DNA from: Marmoricola sp. URHB0036
GTDB taxonomy: Bacteria; Actinomycetota; Actinomycetes; Propionibacteriales; Nocardioidaceae
DNA: 64,000 nucleotides
Assembly (NCBI RefSeq): GCF_000426045.1
Contig: NZ_AUEP01000009.1
Span: 186,001 to 250,000 of the forward strand
Direction of reading: 5' to 3'
Part shown: piece after piece, positions 34,946-43,211 of the stretch
How the letters are laid out: each line of letters starts with the position of its first letter
Numbering within the stretch: the stretch's first letter is position 1
Notes under the pieces: model-generated
Told to the model about the DNA's origin: nothing
What the model saw: the letters and a program-made list of their open reading frames with translations, nothing else
Databases searched by the model: none
Program-made: the position numbers and the translations under genes

Positions 34946-36510
34946 GGTGCCGACTCCAGATCCGCAACCATTTCGTCGATCACTGCGCGGAGCTCCGCCT
35001 GCCTGGCAACGATGCGCGCAATGTCGGAATTCAGGTCTGTGATGTCGACAGTTTCGCGCGTATCAGCAACTGCTACGTACGACATTACAGAGGCAAGATA
35101 GTCTCGCGCGGCGATCTCGCCATTGGGCACAACCTGTGAGAAGTGGTCGATACTCTCGCGGGCGATGTACGTGTCGAGGATTCGCTGCTGGTTAGCCGTG
35201 GTGAGTTTGTTCTTATTGCCTCCGCGGACGAACTCGGCGGATGCGTCGATGAATACCACGTCATTAGTCTGCTTCGACTTCTTCAGGATGACGATGCACG
35301 TCCCGATAGTCGTGCCGAAGAAGAGGTCCGGCGGCAACTGAATCACAGCGTCAATGTAATTGTTGTCGATCAAGTACTTGCGGATCTTCTGCTCCGCGCC
35401 GGCGCGGTAAAGCACGCCAGGAAATTCGACGATCGCCGCAACGCCGTTCACTGCCAACCAACTCAACATGTGCATGGTGAAGGCAAGGTCGGCTTTGGAC
35501 TTCGGCGCGAGGACCCCGGCTGGCGCGTATCTGGGATCGTTGATCAACAGCGGGTTGGCGTCACCCTCCCAATTGATCGAGTACGGCGGATTAGACACGA
35601 TCGCCTCAAACGGCTCGTCGTCCCAATGCGCCGGATCGATTAGCGTGTCGCCGTGGGCGATATCAAATTTTTCGTAATTGATGTCGTGAAGAAACATATT
35701 GATGCGCGCCAGGTTGTAGGTGGTCAGATTGACCTCCTGACCGAAGAAACCACCCCGCACGTTCTCTTTGCCAAGCACCATGGCGAATTTCAGTAGGAGC
35801 GACCCGGAGCCGCAAGCGGGGTCGTATACCTTGTTGACGGATGTCTTCCCCACCACGGTGAGCCGGGCGAGAAGCTCCGAGACCTCCTGCGGCGTGAAGA
35901 ACTCGCCACCGGACTTGCCGGCACTGGAGGCGTACATGGTCATCAGGTACTCGTAGGCGTCGCCGAACGCGTCGATGGTGTTATCCGCAAAGTCCCCGAG
36001 GTTCAGGTCCGCAATGGCATTGAGCAGCTTCACGAGCCTCTCGTTGCGCTTCGCTACTGTGCTCCCAAGCTTCTGACTGTTGACATCGAGGTCGTCAAAC
36101 AGACCCTTGAGATCGTCCTCGCTGTCAGTGCCGAGGGCCGAACCCTCGATGTTCTTAAACACGGCGGCAAGCGTCTCGTTGAGGTTTTCATCGCCAGCAG
36201 CGTGCTTTCGCACATTCGTGAATAACTCGCTGGGAAGGATGTAGAAGCCCTTTTCGTCGACCGTGTCCTTCCGACCGAATTCCGCATCCTTATCTGCGAG
36301 TTTCGTATAGTCGAAGTCCGTGTCGCCAGCGTCCTGCTCCATCTTGTTGAGATAGGCAGTGAGGTTCTCCGAGATGAAGCGATAAAAGAGCATGCCGAGC
36401 ACGTAGCTCTTGAAGTCCCAGCCATCAACGCTCCCGCGCAACTGGTTGGCGATGCGCCAGATGGTCTTGTGCAGCTCGGCGCGCTGCCCCTCCTTCGTGG
36501 TTGGGGTCAT
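34942..36510 (-). CDS. hsdM: Type I restriction-modification DNA methyltransferase subunit
   Basis: A 522-residue N6-adenine methyltransferase. The N-terminal HsdM domain (IWRIANQLRGSVDGWDFKSY) precedes the AdoMet-binding motif DPACGSGSLLLKF and the catalytic NPPY (SNPPYS). GKSGGEFFTPQEVSELL is a further family hallmark. It protects host DNA together with HsdS. ATG 36510 (MTPTTKEG) has GGAGACGAGGA upstream. It is the first gene of the four-gene operon hsdM-hsdS-hsdR-helicase. Confidence 0.94.
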   Translation of the reverse strand: MTPTTKEGQRAELHKTIWRIANQLRGSVDGWDFKSYVLGMLFYRFISENLTAYLNKMEQDAGDTDFDYTKLADKDAEFGRKDTVDEKGFYILPSELFTNVRKHAAGDENLNETLAAVFKNIEGSALGTDSEDDLKGLFDDLDVNSQKLGSTVAKRNERLVKLLNAIADLNLGDFADNTIDAFGDAYEYLMTMYASSAGKSGGEFFTPQEVSELLARLTVVGKTSVNKVYDPACGSGSLLLKFAMVLGKENVRGGFFGQEVNLTTYNLARINMFLHDINYEKFDIAHGDTLIDPAHWDDEPFEAIVSNPPYSINWEGDANPLLINDPRYAPAGVLAPKSKADLAFTMHMLSWLAVNGVAAIVEFPGVLYRAGAEQKIRKYLIDNNYIDAVIQLPPDLFFGTTIGTCIVILKKSKQTNDVVFIDASAEFVRGGNKNKLTTANQQRILDTYIARESIDHFSQVVPNGEIAARDYLASVMSYVAVADTRETVDITDLNSDIARIVARQAELRAVIDEMVADLESAP

Positions 36511-36922
36511 AGACCAGGGTCCTCGTCTCCATGAACTGTGCGCTTGATGCCCGCGCCAGGTCCTGCAAGCTTGCCCGGCCCGCTTGGCGTGTGCAGGGTA
36601 GCGCTCACGACCGTCCTGCCTCGCGAACTCGTCGAGGTCGATGGCACGTCGCATGCTGGATGGTAAAGAAGAAACATAGTAAGAGTATATTTCATTTCCG
36701 TACTAAAGGGGATAGGCCACCGCAAGTCTCGCATGCATAGCCCCTATTCCGGCGGCTTTGTGTTCGTGATACTCAGCCGTACGTCGGGTGGCTGATTAAA
36801 GGCCGGATAATCATTGCTGGCCACCAAACCATAATGTGTTGCAACACCTTCCCGCCAGGCTCGTCCACAGGTCTACGAGGCGAGCGTTACGCAGGACGGC
36901 TCACGCGCATACGCTCGGTATC
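36511..36922. promoter_or_regulatory. 412-bp divergent intergenic region of hsdM and the excisionase-like gene
   Basis: No gene is supported here. The part 36655-36710 is strikingly AT-rich for this genome and holds a TATACT hexamer on the minus strand (36684-36689), a plausible -10 element for the hsd operon. GTGTTGCAACAC at 36836-36847 is a perfect 12-bp palindrome upstream of the excisionase-like gene. Promoter assignments are inferred. Confidence 0.45.
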
Positions 36923-37159
36923 GTGACTGATCGCTTCCTCACGCGCGAACAGGTGGCCGAGGAGCTCGCCACCAGCAAGGCTCAGGTCTACGCACTCATC
37001 CGGCGGGGCGACTTGCGGGCGATGAAGATCGGCGGCCGGGGAGTCTGGCGCGTGTCCCGGCAGGACCTCGAGGATTACATCGCCCGGACGTACGACGAAA
37101 CCGAACGCTGGATCGTCGGGCATCCGTTCACCGATGACGGGACTGACGCCGAGGACTGA
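36923..37159 (+). CDS. Excisionase-like helix-turn-helix DNA-binding protein
   Basis: A 78-residue protein of the excisionase/AlpA-like (HTH_17, MerR-type winged helix) family. RFLTREQVAEELATSKAQVY (residues 4-23) forms the helix-turn-helix, and ALIRRGDLRAMKIGGRGVWR with RQDLEDYIARTY completes the wing and last helix. Such proteins bind att-proximal DNA and favour excision, or act as regulators. It lies far from both att sites, between the hsd operon and an XRE gene, so a regulatory role is equally possible. GTG 36923 is the likely start. Confidence 0.75.
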   Translation: MTDRFLTREQVAEELATSKAQVYALIRRGDLRAMKIGGRGVWRVSRQDLEDYIARTYDETERWIVGHPFTDDGTDAED

Positions 37160-37217
37160 CCGTCCGCAACCTGTCTCACGAGGAGTCAAACGCCTCTACG
37201 CGTGGCCCGCGGGGAGC

Positions 37218-38141
37218 CTATAGGTCTTCAAGTCGCCGGCGCTCGCCGCTTGCGCTTTCCCACACGCCTTCCTCAACTTCTATCCAACCGCTCTTGGCAG
37301 CCCACCGTTCGCGTTCCCGCGAAACTCCGAAGAGCGCCTTGGGACGATTGAAGTCCTCCTCCCTCATTCGTCCCCACGAAATGCGATACCGACGCTGGCA
37401 CGTCAATCCGCCGAGATTCAGCCGGGTCAGCCTGGCTTCAGCGAAGGGGAGGACCCTGTCGCCGTTTATATAGATGATGGTTCTGCTGTAACCGTGCAGT
37501 TTGACGAGGATCTCAAACTCCGCTACCCGCGTGTTGGCAGGAATGGCGAACTGGAACGCCGACAAGCCGATGGGCGGCCGCGCTTCCCACATCTCCTCGA
37601 AGGGGGCGTACATCCCGGTGGTCGAGTCGGGAAAGTTCAGCAGCCGGGCGGCCCGCGTCGCGTCCGCGTCCCCGTCATCCGGGCGGACCAAGCCGAAAGC
37701 ATCCTGGAACTGCGTCGGCTCGGGCCACTTCGAGAGGATCTCGTCATCAACAATCAGGTCCGGGCGGAAGGAGTTGCGCTCCGTCTTCCCGGACCACGTG
37801 AAACGGATCTGACGCAACGTGTCGTGATGAAACGCGGGCGCTAGTTGTAGCTTGACAACCTGCTGGCTCGGGTAGACGTCTGATCCCTGGATCGTGACGC
37901 CCAAGATGTCCTGGTAGGCGTCAAGCAGTCGAGGCGACAAGTGCTGCGATCCTCGCTCCACCCGACTGAGGATGGTGTGCGTACAGCCTGCACGGCGCGC
38001 GAGTTCCCGCAGAGAGAGTCCCGCCTTCATCCGGTACATACGAAGCAGCCGACCACGTAGTTCGTGATCGACTGCCGACTCCCGAGGTCGCGGTGGAGGC
38101 TGGACTCCGCTCACTAGGTCACCACCCCGTGTCACCGCCAT
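37218..38141 (-). CDS. XRE-family regulator with a large C-terminal domain of unknown function
   Basis: A 307-residue protein. Residues about 33-85 form a Cro/C1-type helix-turn-helix (LSLRELARRAGCTHTILSRV, ERGSQHLSPRLLDAYQDIL). The remaining 220 residues, rich in aromatic and charged residues, match no family I recognise. It lies within the element's cargo, convergent with the excisionase-like gene. It starts 170 bp from the divergent small genes of the transfer module, so it may repress them. Confidence 0.7.
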   Translation of the reverse strand: MAVTRGGDLVSGVQPPPRPRESAVDHELRGRLLRMYRMKAGLSLRELARRAGCTHTILSRVERGSQHLSPRLLDAYQDILGVTIQGSDVYPSQQVVKLQLAPAFHHDTLRQIRFTWSGKTERNSFRPDLIVDDEILSKWPEPTQFQDAFGLVRPDDGDADATRAARLLNFPDSTTGMYAPFEEMWEARPPIGLSAFQFAIPANTRVAEFEILVKLHGYSRTIIYINGDRVLPFAEARLTRLNLGGLTCQRRYRISWGRMREEDFNRPKALFGVSRERERWAAKSGWIEVEEGVWESASGERRRLEDL

Positions 38142-38182
38142 GCGTAGGTCGAGTGTGAGTGGTTACCGAGGCGCGGTCAACC

Positions 38183-38233
38183 AGTCACCACCAAGCTCGG
38201 CAAAGTCAGGCACAACACCCCGCTTTGGTGACT
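38183..38233. promoter_or_regulatory. Inverted repeat upstream of the transfer module
   Basis: AGTCACCA (38183-38190) is repeated in inverse as TGGTGACT (38226-38233), and AAGC/GCTT just inside extends the arms. The arms are 25 nt apart. The repeat lies in the divergent intergenic region between the XRE gene and the first small transfer-module gene, so operator function is inferred. Confidence 0.4.
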
Positions 38234-38311
38234 CAGAAATCGCCATTAGGCCTCCGCCAAGGCGGTCGTGGTGACCTTAGTGCCCACCCGGCCGCGCAGT
38301 GAGGAGGCACC

Positions 38312-38446
38312 GTGATCCGTCCGCCCAGCGAGCAACGGCCCCGGCTGGTCTGGAGCGCCGACTCCCGTCCTTCCACCGAGGCCGACATCACCGAAGAAGA
38401 CGTCGAGTACCAGGAGCGGCTCGACGAAGAGAGGAAGCAGTCATGA
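38312..38446 (+). CDS. Small hypothetical acidic protein of the transfer module
   Basis: A 44-residue protein starting at GTG 38312 after GAGGAGG, with many Glu/Asp residues (ADITEEDVEYQERLDEER). The strong ribosome-binding site and an ATGA overlap with the next gene support it as real. I recognise no family. Confidence 0.6.
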   Translation: MIRPPSEQRPRLVWSADSRPSTEADITEEDVEYQERLDEERKQS

Positions 38447-38769
38447 GCGAATTGATCCCGTACAGCGAGCGTGGCCTGAGCCGCGACTCGCGGCGTGCCG
38501 GTAGGGCAATCACCCGCAGCCGGTCCGTCACCCAGATGCGCATGGCCCACGTCGACGACGAGACCGACGTGACCATGCAGAAGGTCGAGGCGCTGACAAG
38601 CGCCACCGGTCTCGCCATGTCGGCGGTCACCCGGGTTGCCCAGGCCCAGAAGCACCTCGAGCTGCAGACGCCGGAGGTCAGTGGCCGCCTGGCCTTCCTG
38701 GCCGATGCCCATCTGCTGGCTATGGGCGACACCCTGCAGGACCTGCGACGTCAGCTACGGAACAAGTAG
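38443..38769 (+). CDS. Hypothetical helical protein of the transfer module
   Basis: A 108-residue soluble protein with a basic N-terminus (RDSRRAGRAITRSR) and a long, mostly helical remainder (MQKVEALTSATGLAMSAVTR, VAQAQKHLELQTPEVSGRLA). No enzymatic motif is visible. It overlaps the preceding gene by four bases (ATGA) and is followed by a small membrane protein 13 bp on. Similar small proteins precede coupling-ATPase genes in actinobacterial integrative elements. Confidence 0.65.
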   Translation: MSELIPYSERGLSRDSRRAGRAITRSRSVTQMRMAHVDDETDVTMQKVEALTSATGLAMSAVTRVAQAQKHLELQTPEVSGRLAFLADAHLLAMGDTLQDLRRQLRNK

Positions 38770-38781
38770 TAGGCGGACGCC

Positions 38782-38982
38782 ATGACGTTCGGCTTCTTCT
38801 GCCTGCTGATCCTGGTTCTGGTGGTGCTCGTTGCCAGCCTGGCCATCCTGACGCTGTCGTCGGCGGATCGACGCCGAGCCGACATCGAAGCTGCCCGGCT
38901 CTCGGCCGAGCAGCGCGTCGAACTGACCACCCGCGCGTTCCTGCGTGCCATGCGTGACATGAACCGCGGCGGCGGGATCTGA
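38782..38982 (+). CDS. Small single-helix membrane protein of the transfer module
   Basis: A 66-residue protein with one N-terminal membrane helix (FFCLLILVLVVLVASLAILT) and a basic/amphipathic cytoplasmic tail containing RRRADIEAARL. No family is recognised. Its position in a run of small genes ahead of a VirD4-like ATPase suggests a part in the transfer apparatus; this is inferred. Confidence 0.6.
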   Translation: MTFGFFCLLILVLVVLVASLAILTLSSADRRRADIEAARLSAEQRVELTTRAFLRAMRDMNRGGGI

Positions 38983-39060
38983 CGCCCAACCATCACGCGA
39001 TCCGGCGGTCGGCTTTCGAGTCTCTCCGCCGGGTCGCTGCACATCGAGAGAGGGAGTCCT

Positions 39061-39246
39061 ATGGCCAACGATCCCCGCAGTTGGCTGGACCGGCTGGCCG
39101 CCGCTGCCATGACGCTGCTGCTCGCGGCCATCGCCATCTCGGTGGCCATCACGATCATCGAGCCGTACCTGGGCTTCATCGGGGTGGTCGTGGGCATCGG
39201 CGTGGCGCTCACCGTGTACCGCGCCTGGCAGCGGAGTCGTTGGTGA
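39061..39246 (+). CDS. Small two-helix membrane protein of the transfer module
   Basis: A 61-residue protein with two hydrophobic helices (LAAAAMTLLLAAIAISVAI and GFIGVVVGIGVALTVYRAW) and a basic end. GAGAGAGGGAG precedes the ATG. No family is recognised. It probably belongs to the same operon as its neighbours. Confidence 0.6.
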   Translation: MANDPRSWLDRLAAAAMTLLLAAIAISVAITIIEPYLGFIGVVVGIGVALTVYRAWQRSRW

Positions 39247-39336
39247 GCCCTCCACCGGTCAGCGGCGAGCGTTGTGCATTCCACAGCGGGCGAAGCCTTG
39301 ACCGGCCGCGATGACTTCGGCATAAGAACAAGTAGG

Positions 39337-39358
39337 GGCGTTGAGGAAAGTCAACGCC
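39337..39358 (+). promoter_or_regulatory. Hairpin/operator copy 1 (GTTGAGGAAAGTCAAC)
   Basis: The 16-bp core GTTGAGGAAAGTCAAC at 39340-39355 is an inverted repeat (GTTGA/TCAAC around GGAAAG), extended here to an 8-bp stem GGCGTTGA/TCAACGCC. It lies 16 bp before the start of the small gene that precedes the coupling ATPase. An exact copy of the core occurs at 43176-43191, ahead of the XRE/ImmA genes. Confidence 0.6.
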
Positions 39359-39374
39359 GCGGAAGGAGGGAGGC

Positions 39375-39539
39375 ATGACGAAACGAGTACGGCCGGAACG
39401 CCGGTTGATCATCACCAGCACGCGGCGTCCGGTGAGCGAAGACGGGCTGGCCCGCTTGGTGGCGGCCATGGTGTTGCACCAGCTTGACCAGCAGCGCGCC
39501 GAAGAGATCGATGCGGGCGATGAGGAGACCTCCGCCTGA
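39375..39539 (+). CDS. Small hypothetical protein coupled to the transfer ATPase
   Basis: A 54-residue protein (MTKRVRPERRLIITSTRRPV and so on) with a basic N-terminal half and an acidic C-terminus. GGAAGGAGGGAGG lies just before the ATG, one of the strongest ribosome-binding sites in the element. The stop overlaps the ATPase start by one base (TGATG), so the two are coupled. No family is recognised. Confidence 0.65.
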   Translation: MTKRVRPERRLIITSTRRPVSEDGLARLVAAMVLHQLDQQRAEEIDAGDEETSA

Positions 39540-41827
39540 TGCTGCTGCTCATCCTGACCACCATGGCCGGGGCGGTGGTCACTGCCGTGCTCGTCGGGTT
39601 CCGGCAGTGGGAGGGCGCTGCCTGGCGGCGTCAACTCGTCGGTTTCCGGCTGCGGCTACCAACCGGACTGACCAGCGAGCAGATCGCCGGCTGGCTGGCG
39701 TCGATCGCCGCGCTGACGCACGCACCGCGGGGCGTCCTACTGCCATCGCCGCCAGTGGTCATCGAGGTGCGTGGCACGGCGATGGGGGTTGAGTACCAGC
39801 TGCTGGTACCCCGACCACTGCGCGGTGCGGTGCTCTCGAGTCTCGCTGCGAGCCTCCCGGCGGTGCGCGTCGAACCGGACGAGGCCCGTGGGCTGACTAT
39901 GGCCGGTGTACGACTCGCCGCTGGTCTGCGGCTCGCGGGTCGGCATCGCCAACTGGCTATCGAGCGCGCCGACCTCAGCAGTCGGACGCTCGCGGCCGCG
40001 TTGCAGCCACTGCGCAACGGCGAGTCGATCGCCTGGCAATGGATCATCAGCGGTTCCGGCACGCCACCCCCGGTCCGCACGGGAGACTCCACAGCCACCG
40101 GGCTACCGTGGTGGCTCGAGGAGCAGGCTCCCGCCGATGCCGACGGCCTCCGCGCCGCTCGTCTCAAGCAGCGCCAACCGCTGCTCAACGCCACCGCCCG
40201 GCTGGTGGTCGAGGCACCGACGCGGTCGCGGGCCCGTTCGCTCTTCGGCCGCGCTTGGGGCGGGGTACGGCTGACGAGCGTCCCGGGCAGCCGCCTGGTG
40301 CGCGACTACTGGTCGGCCACCGTCACGCAGTGGCAGGTGGCGCACCGCTGGGTCCCATCGCTTTCCTGGCCGCTACGGCTCAACGCCGCCGAACTGGCCG
40401 GCCTCATGCCCTGGCCGGTCGGCGACGAGCCGCTCGCCGGGCAGCCGATGAGCATCACCCGCCAGGTACCCCCGCCGGTGAACCTTCCCGTCAAGGGCAC
40501 GGTGCTCGCCGACGCCACGTATCCCGGCCAGTCCCGGCCGATCCGCCTCGCCGAGCGCGACCGCCTGATGCACGTCAGCCTTCTCGGCCCTACCGGCACC
40601 GGCAAGTCGACGCTCATGGTGAACATGGCGCTGCAGGACATCGAAGCCGGGAACGGCCTGGCGCTCATTGATCCCAAGGCCGACATGGCCCGCGACCTGC
40701 TCGACCTCATCCCACCCCGCCACCAGGACAAGGTCGTGGTGCTCAACCCAGCCGACCTGAACCGTCCGGTCGGCTTCAACCCGCTGCAGACCAGCGGCGG
40801 CGAACAGGCGCGTGAGTTGGCGGTCGACCACGTACTCCACGTCTTCCGCGAGGTCTGGGCCGGCTTCTGGGGCCCGCGCACTGACGCCGTGCTCCGTTCG
40901 GCGCTGCTGACGTTGTCCGCGGCCTCGGCCAACGATGGCTCGGCCTTCACGCTGTGCGAGTTGCCCAAGCTGCTGTCCGACGACGCCTTCCGGCGCTGGC
41001 TGACCGCTAACCCGGCGTTGCCGGAGTCCGTCCGGGAGTTCTGGGACTGGTTCGACCGGCTGAAGCCCGCCGAACGGGTGCAGGTCGTCGGGCCGGTCAT
41101 GAACAAGTTGAGTGCCCTGACGCAGCGCACTTCGCTGCGTCTGATCCTCGGACAGAGCCAGGGGCTCGACCTGACCCGGATCATCGCCGAGGGCAAGATC
41201 CTGCTGCTGCCCCTGTCGCGCGGCCTCATCGGCTCGGAGACGGCGGCGCTGCTGTCCTCACTCATGTTGGCCTCCATCTGGCAGGCCGTCCTCGGCCGCG
41301 TCCGGGTCGCGAAGGACGCCCGGCGGCCGTTCTGGCTCTACATCGACGAAGCGAGTGAAGTCGTTCGGTTGCCGCTGGACCTCAGCGACGTCATGGCCGA
41401 GGCCCGGGGCTTTGCGACCGGACTGACGCTCGCCACCCAGCACCTGGCGCAGCTGCCGCAAGACGTCCGACGGGCACTGCTGGCCACGGTCCGCAGTCAG
41501 ATCGTCTTTCAGGTCGAGGCCGACGATGCCCGCGTGTTGGCGCGCTCGTTCAGCCCGACGCTCGACGAGACCGACCTGCGCAGCCTGCCGGCCTACGAGG
41601 TGGCCATGCGCCTCTCCATCGACGGGCACACCAGCCGCCCGATCACTGGCCGGACCCGGCCGATGCCGACCACAGATGCGGCCGTCGGCGACCGCCTGAA
41701 GGCCATCAGCCGCAACGCTTACGGCGTCAGTCGGCGCGACGTCGAGGCCGCTCTCCACGCCCGCGGTCGGGCGCCGGGTGGCCACGACCGTCCCGTCGGT
41801 CGTCGGCCAGCGCGGGGGTCGTCTTGA
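39539..41827 (+). CDS. VirD4/TraD-like conjugative coupling ATPase
   Basis: A 762-residue ATPase of the type IV secretion coupling-protein/FtsK-HerA class. An N-terminal membrane helix (LLLILTTMAGAVVTAVLVGF) is followed by about 300 residues of accessory domain. The motor has Walker A GPTGTGKSTL (350-359), ALIDPKADMARDLLDL and Walker B FWLYIDEAS, then a late motif ATQHLAQLPQDVRRALLATV. Related actinobacterial elements use such proteins to move DNA between cells. No mating-pore genes are present, so mobilisation by other systems is possible. Confidence 0.85.
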   Translation: MLLLILTTMAGAVVTAVLVGFRQWEGAAWRRQLVGFRLRLPTGLTSEQIAGWLASIAALTHAPRGVLLPSPPVVIEVRGTAMGVEYQLLVPRPLRGAVLSSLAASLPAVRVEPDEARGLTMAGVRLAAGLRLAGRHRQLAIERADLSSRTLAAALQPLRNGESIAWQWIISGSGTPPPVRTGDSTATGLPWWLEEQAPADADGLRAARLKQRQPLLNATARLVVEAPTRSRARSLFGRAWGGVRLTSVPGSRLVRDYWSATVTQWQVAHRWVPSLSWPLRLNAAELAGLMPWPVGDEPLAGQPMSITRQVPPPVNLPVKGTVLADATYPGQSRPIRLAERDRLMHVSLLGPTGTGKSTLMVNMALQDIEAGNGLALIDPKADMARDLLDLIPPRHQDKVVVLNPADLNRPVGFNPLQTSGGEQARELAVDHVLHVFREVWAGFWGPRTDAVLRSALLTLSAASANDGSAFTLCELPKLLSDDAFRRWLTANPALPESVREFWDWFDRLKPAERVQVVGPVMNKLSALTQRTSLRLILGQSQGLDLTRIIAEGKILLLPLSRGLIGSETAALLSSLMLASIWQAVLGRVRVAKDARRPFWLYIDEASEVVRLPLDLSDVMAEARGFATGLTLATQHLAQLPQDVRRALLATVRSQIVFQVEADDARVLARSFSPTLDETDLRSLPAYEVAMRLSIDGHTSRPITGRTRPMPTTDAAVGDRLKAISRNAYGVSRRDVEAALHARGRAPGGHDRPVGRRPARGSS

Positions 41828-41966
41828 GTCACCTGGATGTGGGCACCGCTGTTACGACCGGCGTTGCGTCCGCTGTTGCGATCACGTCGAGCACGGATGC
41901 CCGGTGGCCTGCGCGTTTGGGGGTCTTCTCGCCATGGACTCCTGTCGTCGAACAGGAGCGTTCGTA

Positions 41967-42758
41967 GTGCGCGCCCTACAGCCGGACGACCTCTCACCTC
42001 GAGACCGCGCCATCCTGCGTGATCTCGCCCGCGTGCGCTTGCTAACCGGAGCGCAGTTGGAGCGGCTGCACTTCTCCGGCCTTACCACCGGCAACGCCCG
42101 TGGCAGCGCCCGCCGTCGCAGTCTCGGCCGGCTGGGCCGCGCCGGGCTGGTCACCACATTGCCGCGTCGCGTCGGCGGAGTGCATGCCGGTTCGGCCGGC
42201 CTTATCTACACCCTGGATGCCCGCGCCCACCGCGAGCGTCCGTTATGGGATCCCGAATCGATCGGCACCGATATGGCCCGCGTGCGCCGGCCGTGGGCCA
42301 TCGGCTGGATGTTCATCGAGCACACCCTCGACGTCGCTGAGTTCTACGTCCGCGCTCGGGAAGCCGAGTGGGCCGCCACGCTCCACCTGATCGGCTACGA
42401 CGCCGAACCGGCCAGCTGGTTCTCGGCCGGCAACCTCACGATCAAGCCGGACGCCTATTTGGCCATCGAGGCCGCTGGCTGGGAACGCCACTGGTGGCTG
42501 GAGGTCGACCGAGCCACCGAGAGTCTGCCGACCATCCGCCGCAAGCTCAGCCGCTACCTGGCGCTGTTTCAGCAGGGCAGTCCTGGACCGGCAGGCGTGC
42601 TGCCCCAGGTGCTCGTCACGGCGCCCGTTGATCGGCGCGTCGAACAGCTACGGGACATCGTTACTGCCCTGGCGGCGCCGGAGGGCTTCATCACGGTCAG
42701 CACCTTCGCCCGGGCCGTCGAGCTCATTCCCGGCGAGCAGGCCCGACCACCGCCCTAG
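41967..42758 (+). CDS. Replication-relaxation family protein
   Basis: A 263-residue protein. The N-terminal winged-helix region (LSPRDRAILRDLARVRLLTG and QLERLHF) and the middle (WMFIEHTLDVAEFYV, IKPDAYLAIEA, WWLEVDRATESLPTIRRKLS) match the replication-relaxation family common on actinobacterial plasmids and integrative elements. The central acidic residues (Asp, then Glu-x-Asp) recall a PD-(D/E)XK-like core. It may start element replication or nicking. GTG 41967 is chosen because AGGAG lies 8 bp upstream; ATG 41934 is an alternative. Confidence 0.8.
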   Translation: MRALQPDDLSPRDRAILRDLARVRLLTGAQLERLHFSGLTTGNARGSARRRSLGRLGRAGLVTTLPRRVGGVHAGSAGLIYTLDARAHRERPLWDPESIGTDMARVRRPWAIGWMFIEHTLDVAEFYVRAREAEWAATLHLIGYDAEPASWFSAGNLTIKPDAYLAIEAAGWERHWWLEVDRATESLPTIRRKLSRYLALFQQGSPGPAGVLPQVLVTAPVDRRVEQLRDIVTALAAPEGFITVSTFARAVELIPGEQARPPP

Positions 42759-42800
42759 GAGCGCGACACGTATCACGAAACGTAAGCAGGAGACATCCCC

Positions 42801-43211
42801 ATGGAACAGAGAACAGATCAACCACCAGCCGAGGAGCGCGCTGCCGCCCGCTGGAACTACGGCGACGGCGTGCGTCGTTTCGGCCCGGCGTTTGGAGCCT
42901 TCGCCGAAGCGATCGGCCACCTGGCGGTCATCCGCGATCCGGAGCTCTACCGCCGCAGTCTCGTCGGCAGTTGGGCAAGCATGGATTCCTTCGTCCGGGA
43001 CTTCATCCTGGAAACCGAACTCGACGAACAGCTGACGCACGTTCCCGACCGGCTGCGGCCCTATGTCGGCATCGACCCGGAGCGTGTCGCCGCCAGCCTC
43101 CGTGAGGAGCTGCTGGTGCTAGAGGTTGACGATCGGGTCTGGGTCTTCGACGCAGCGCCTGTTGTGAAAACTACCGTTGAGGAAAGTCAACAGGAGGCGC
43201 ATAGTGAGTAG
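42801..43211 (+). CDS. ArdA-like anti-restriction protein (C-terminal type)
   Basis: A 136-residue, strongly acidic protein. The segment SWASMDSFVRDFILETELDE, then LTHVPDRLRPYVGIDPERVA and SLREELLVLEVDDRVWVFD, follows the C-terminal part of ArdA (acidic helix, P-L-Y-DYE-A-DL). ArdA is a DNA mimic that blocks type I restriction enzymes during conjugative entry. The usual N-terminal ArdA domains are missing, so this may be a short family form. The assignment is by motif recall; it sits directly before the XRE/ImmA genes. Confidence 0.6.
   Translation: MEQRTDQPPAEERAAARWNYGDGVRRFGPAFGAFAEAIGHLAVIRDPELYRRSLVGSWASMDSFVRDFILETELDEQLTHVPDRLRPYVGIDPERVAASLREELLVLEVDDRVWVFDAAPVVKTTVEESQQEAHSE
43176..43191 (+). 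promoter_or_regulatory. Hairpin/operator copy 2 (GTTGAGGAAAGTCAAC)
   Basis: An exact copy of the 16-bp core at 39340-39355, located within the last codons of the ArdA-like gene and 13 bp before the GTG start of the XRE regulator. The two copies precede the transfer genes and the repressor gene, the expected layout for a shared operator. Confidence 0.6.
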
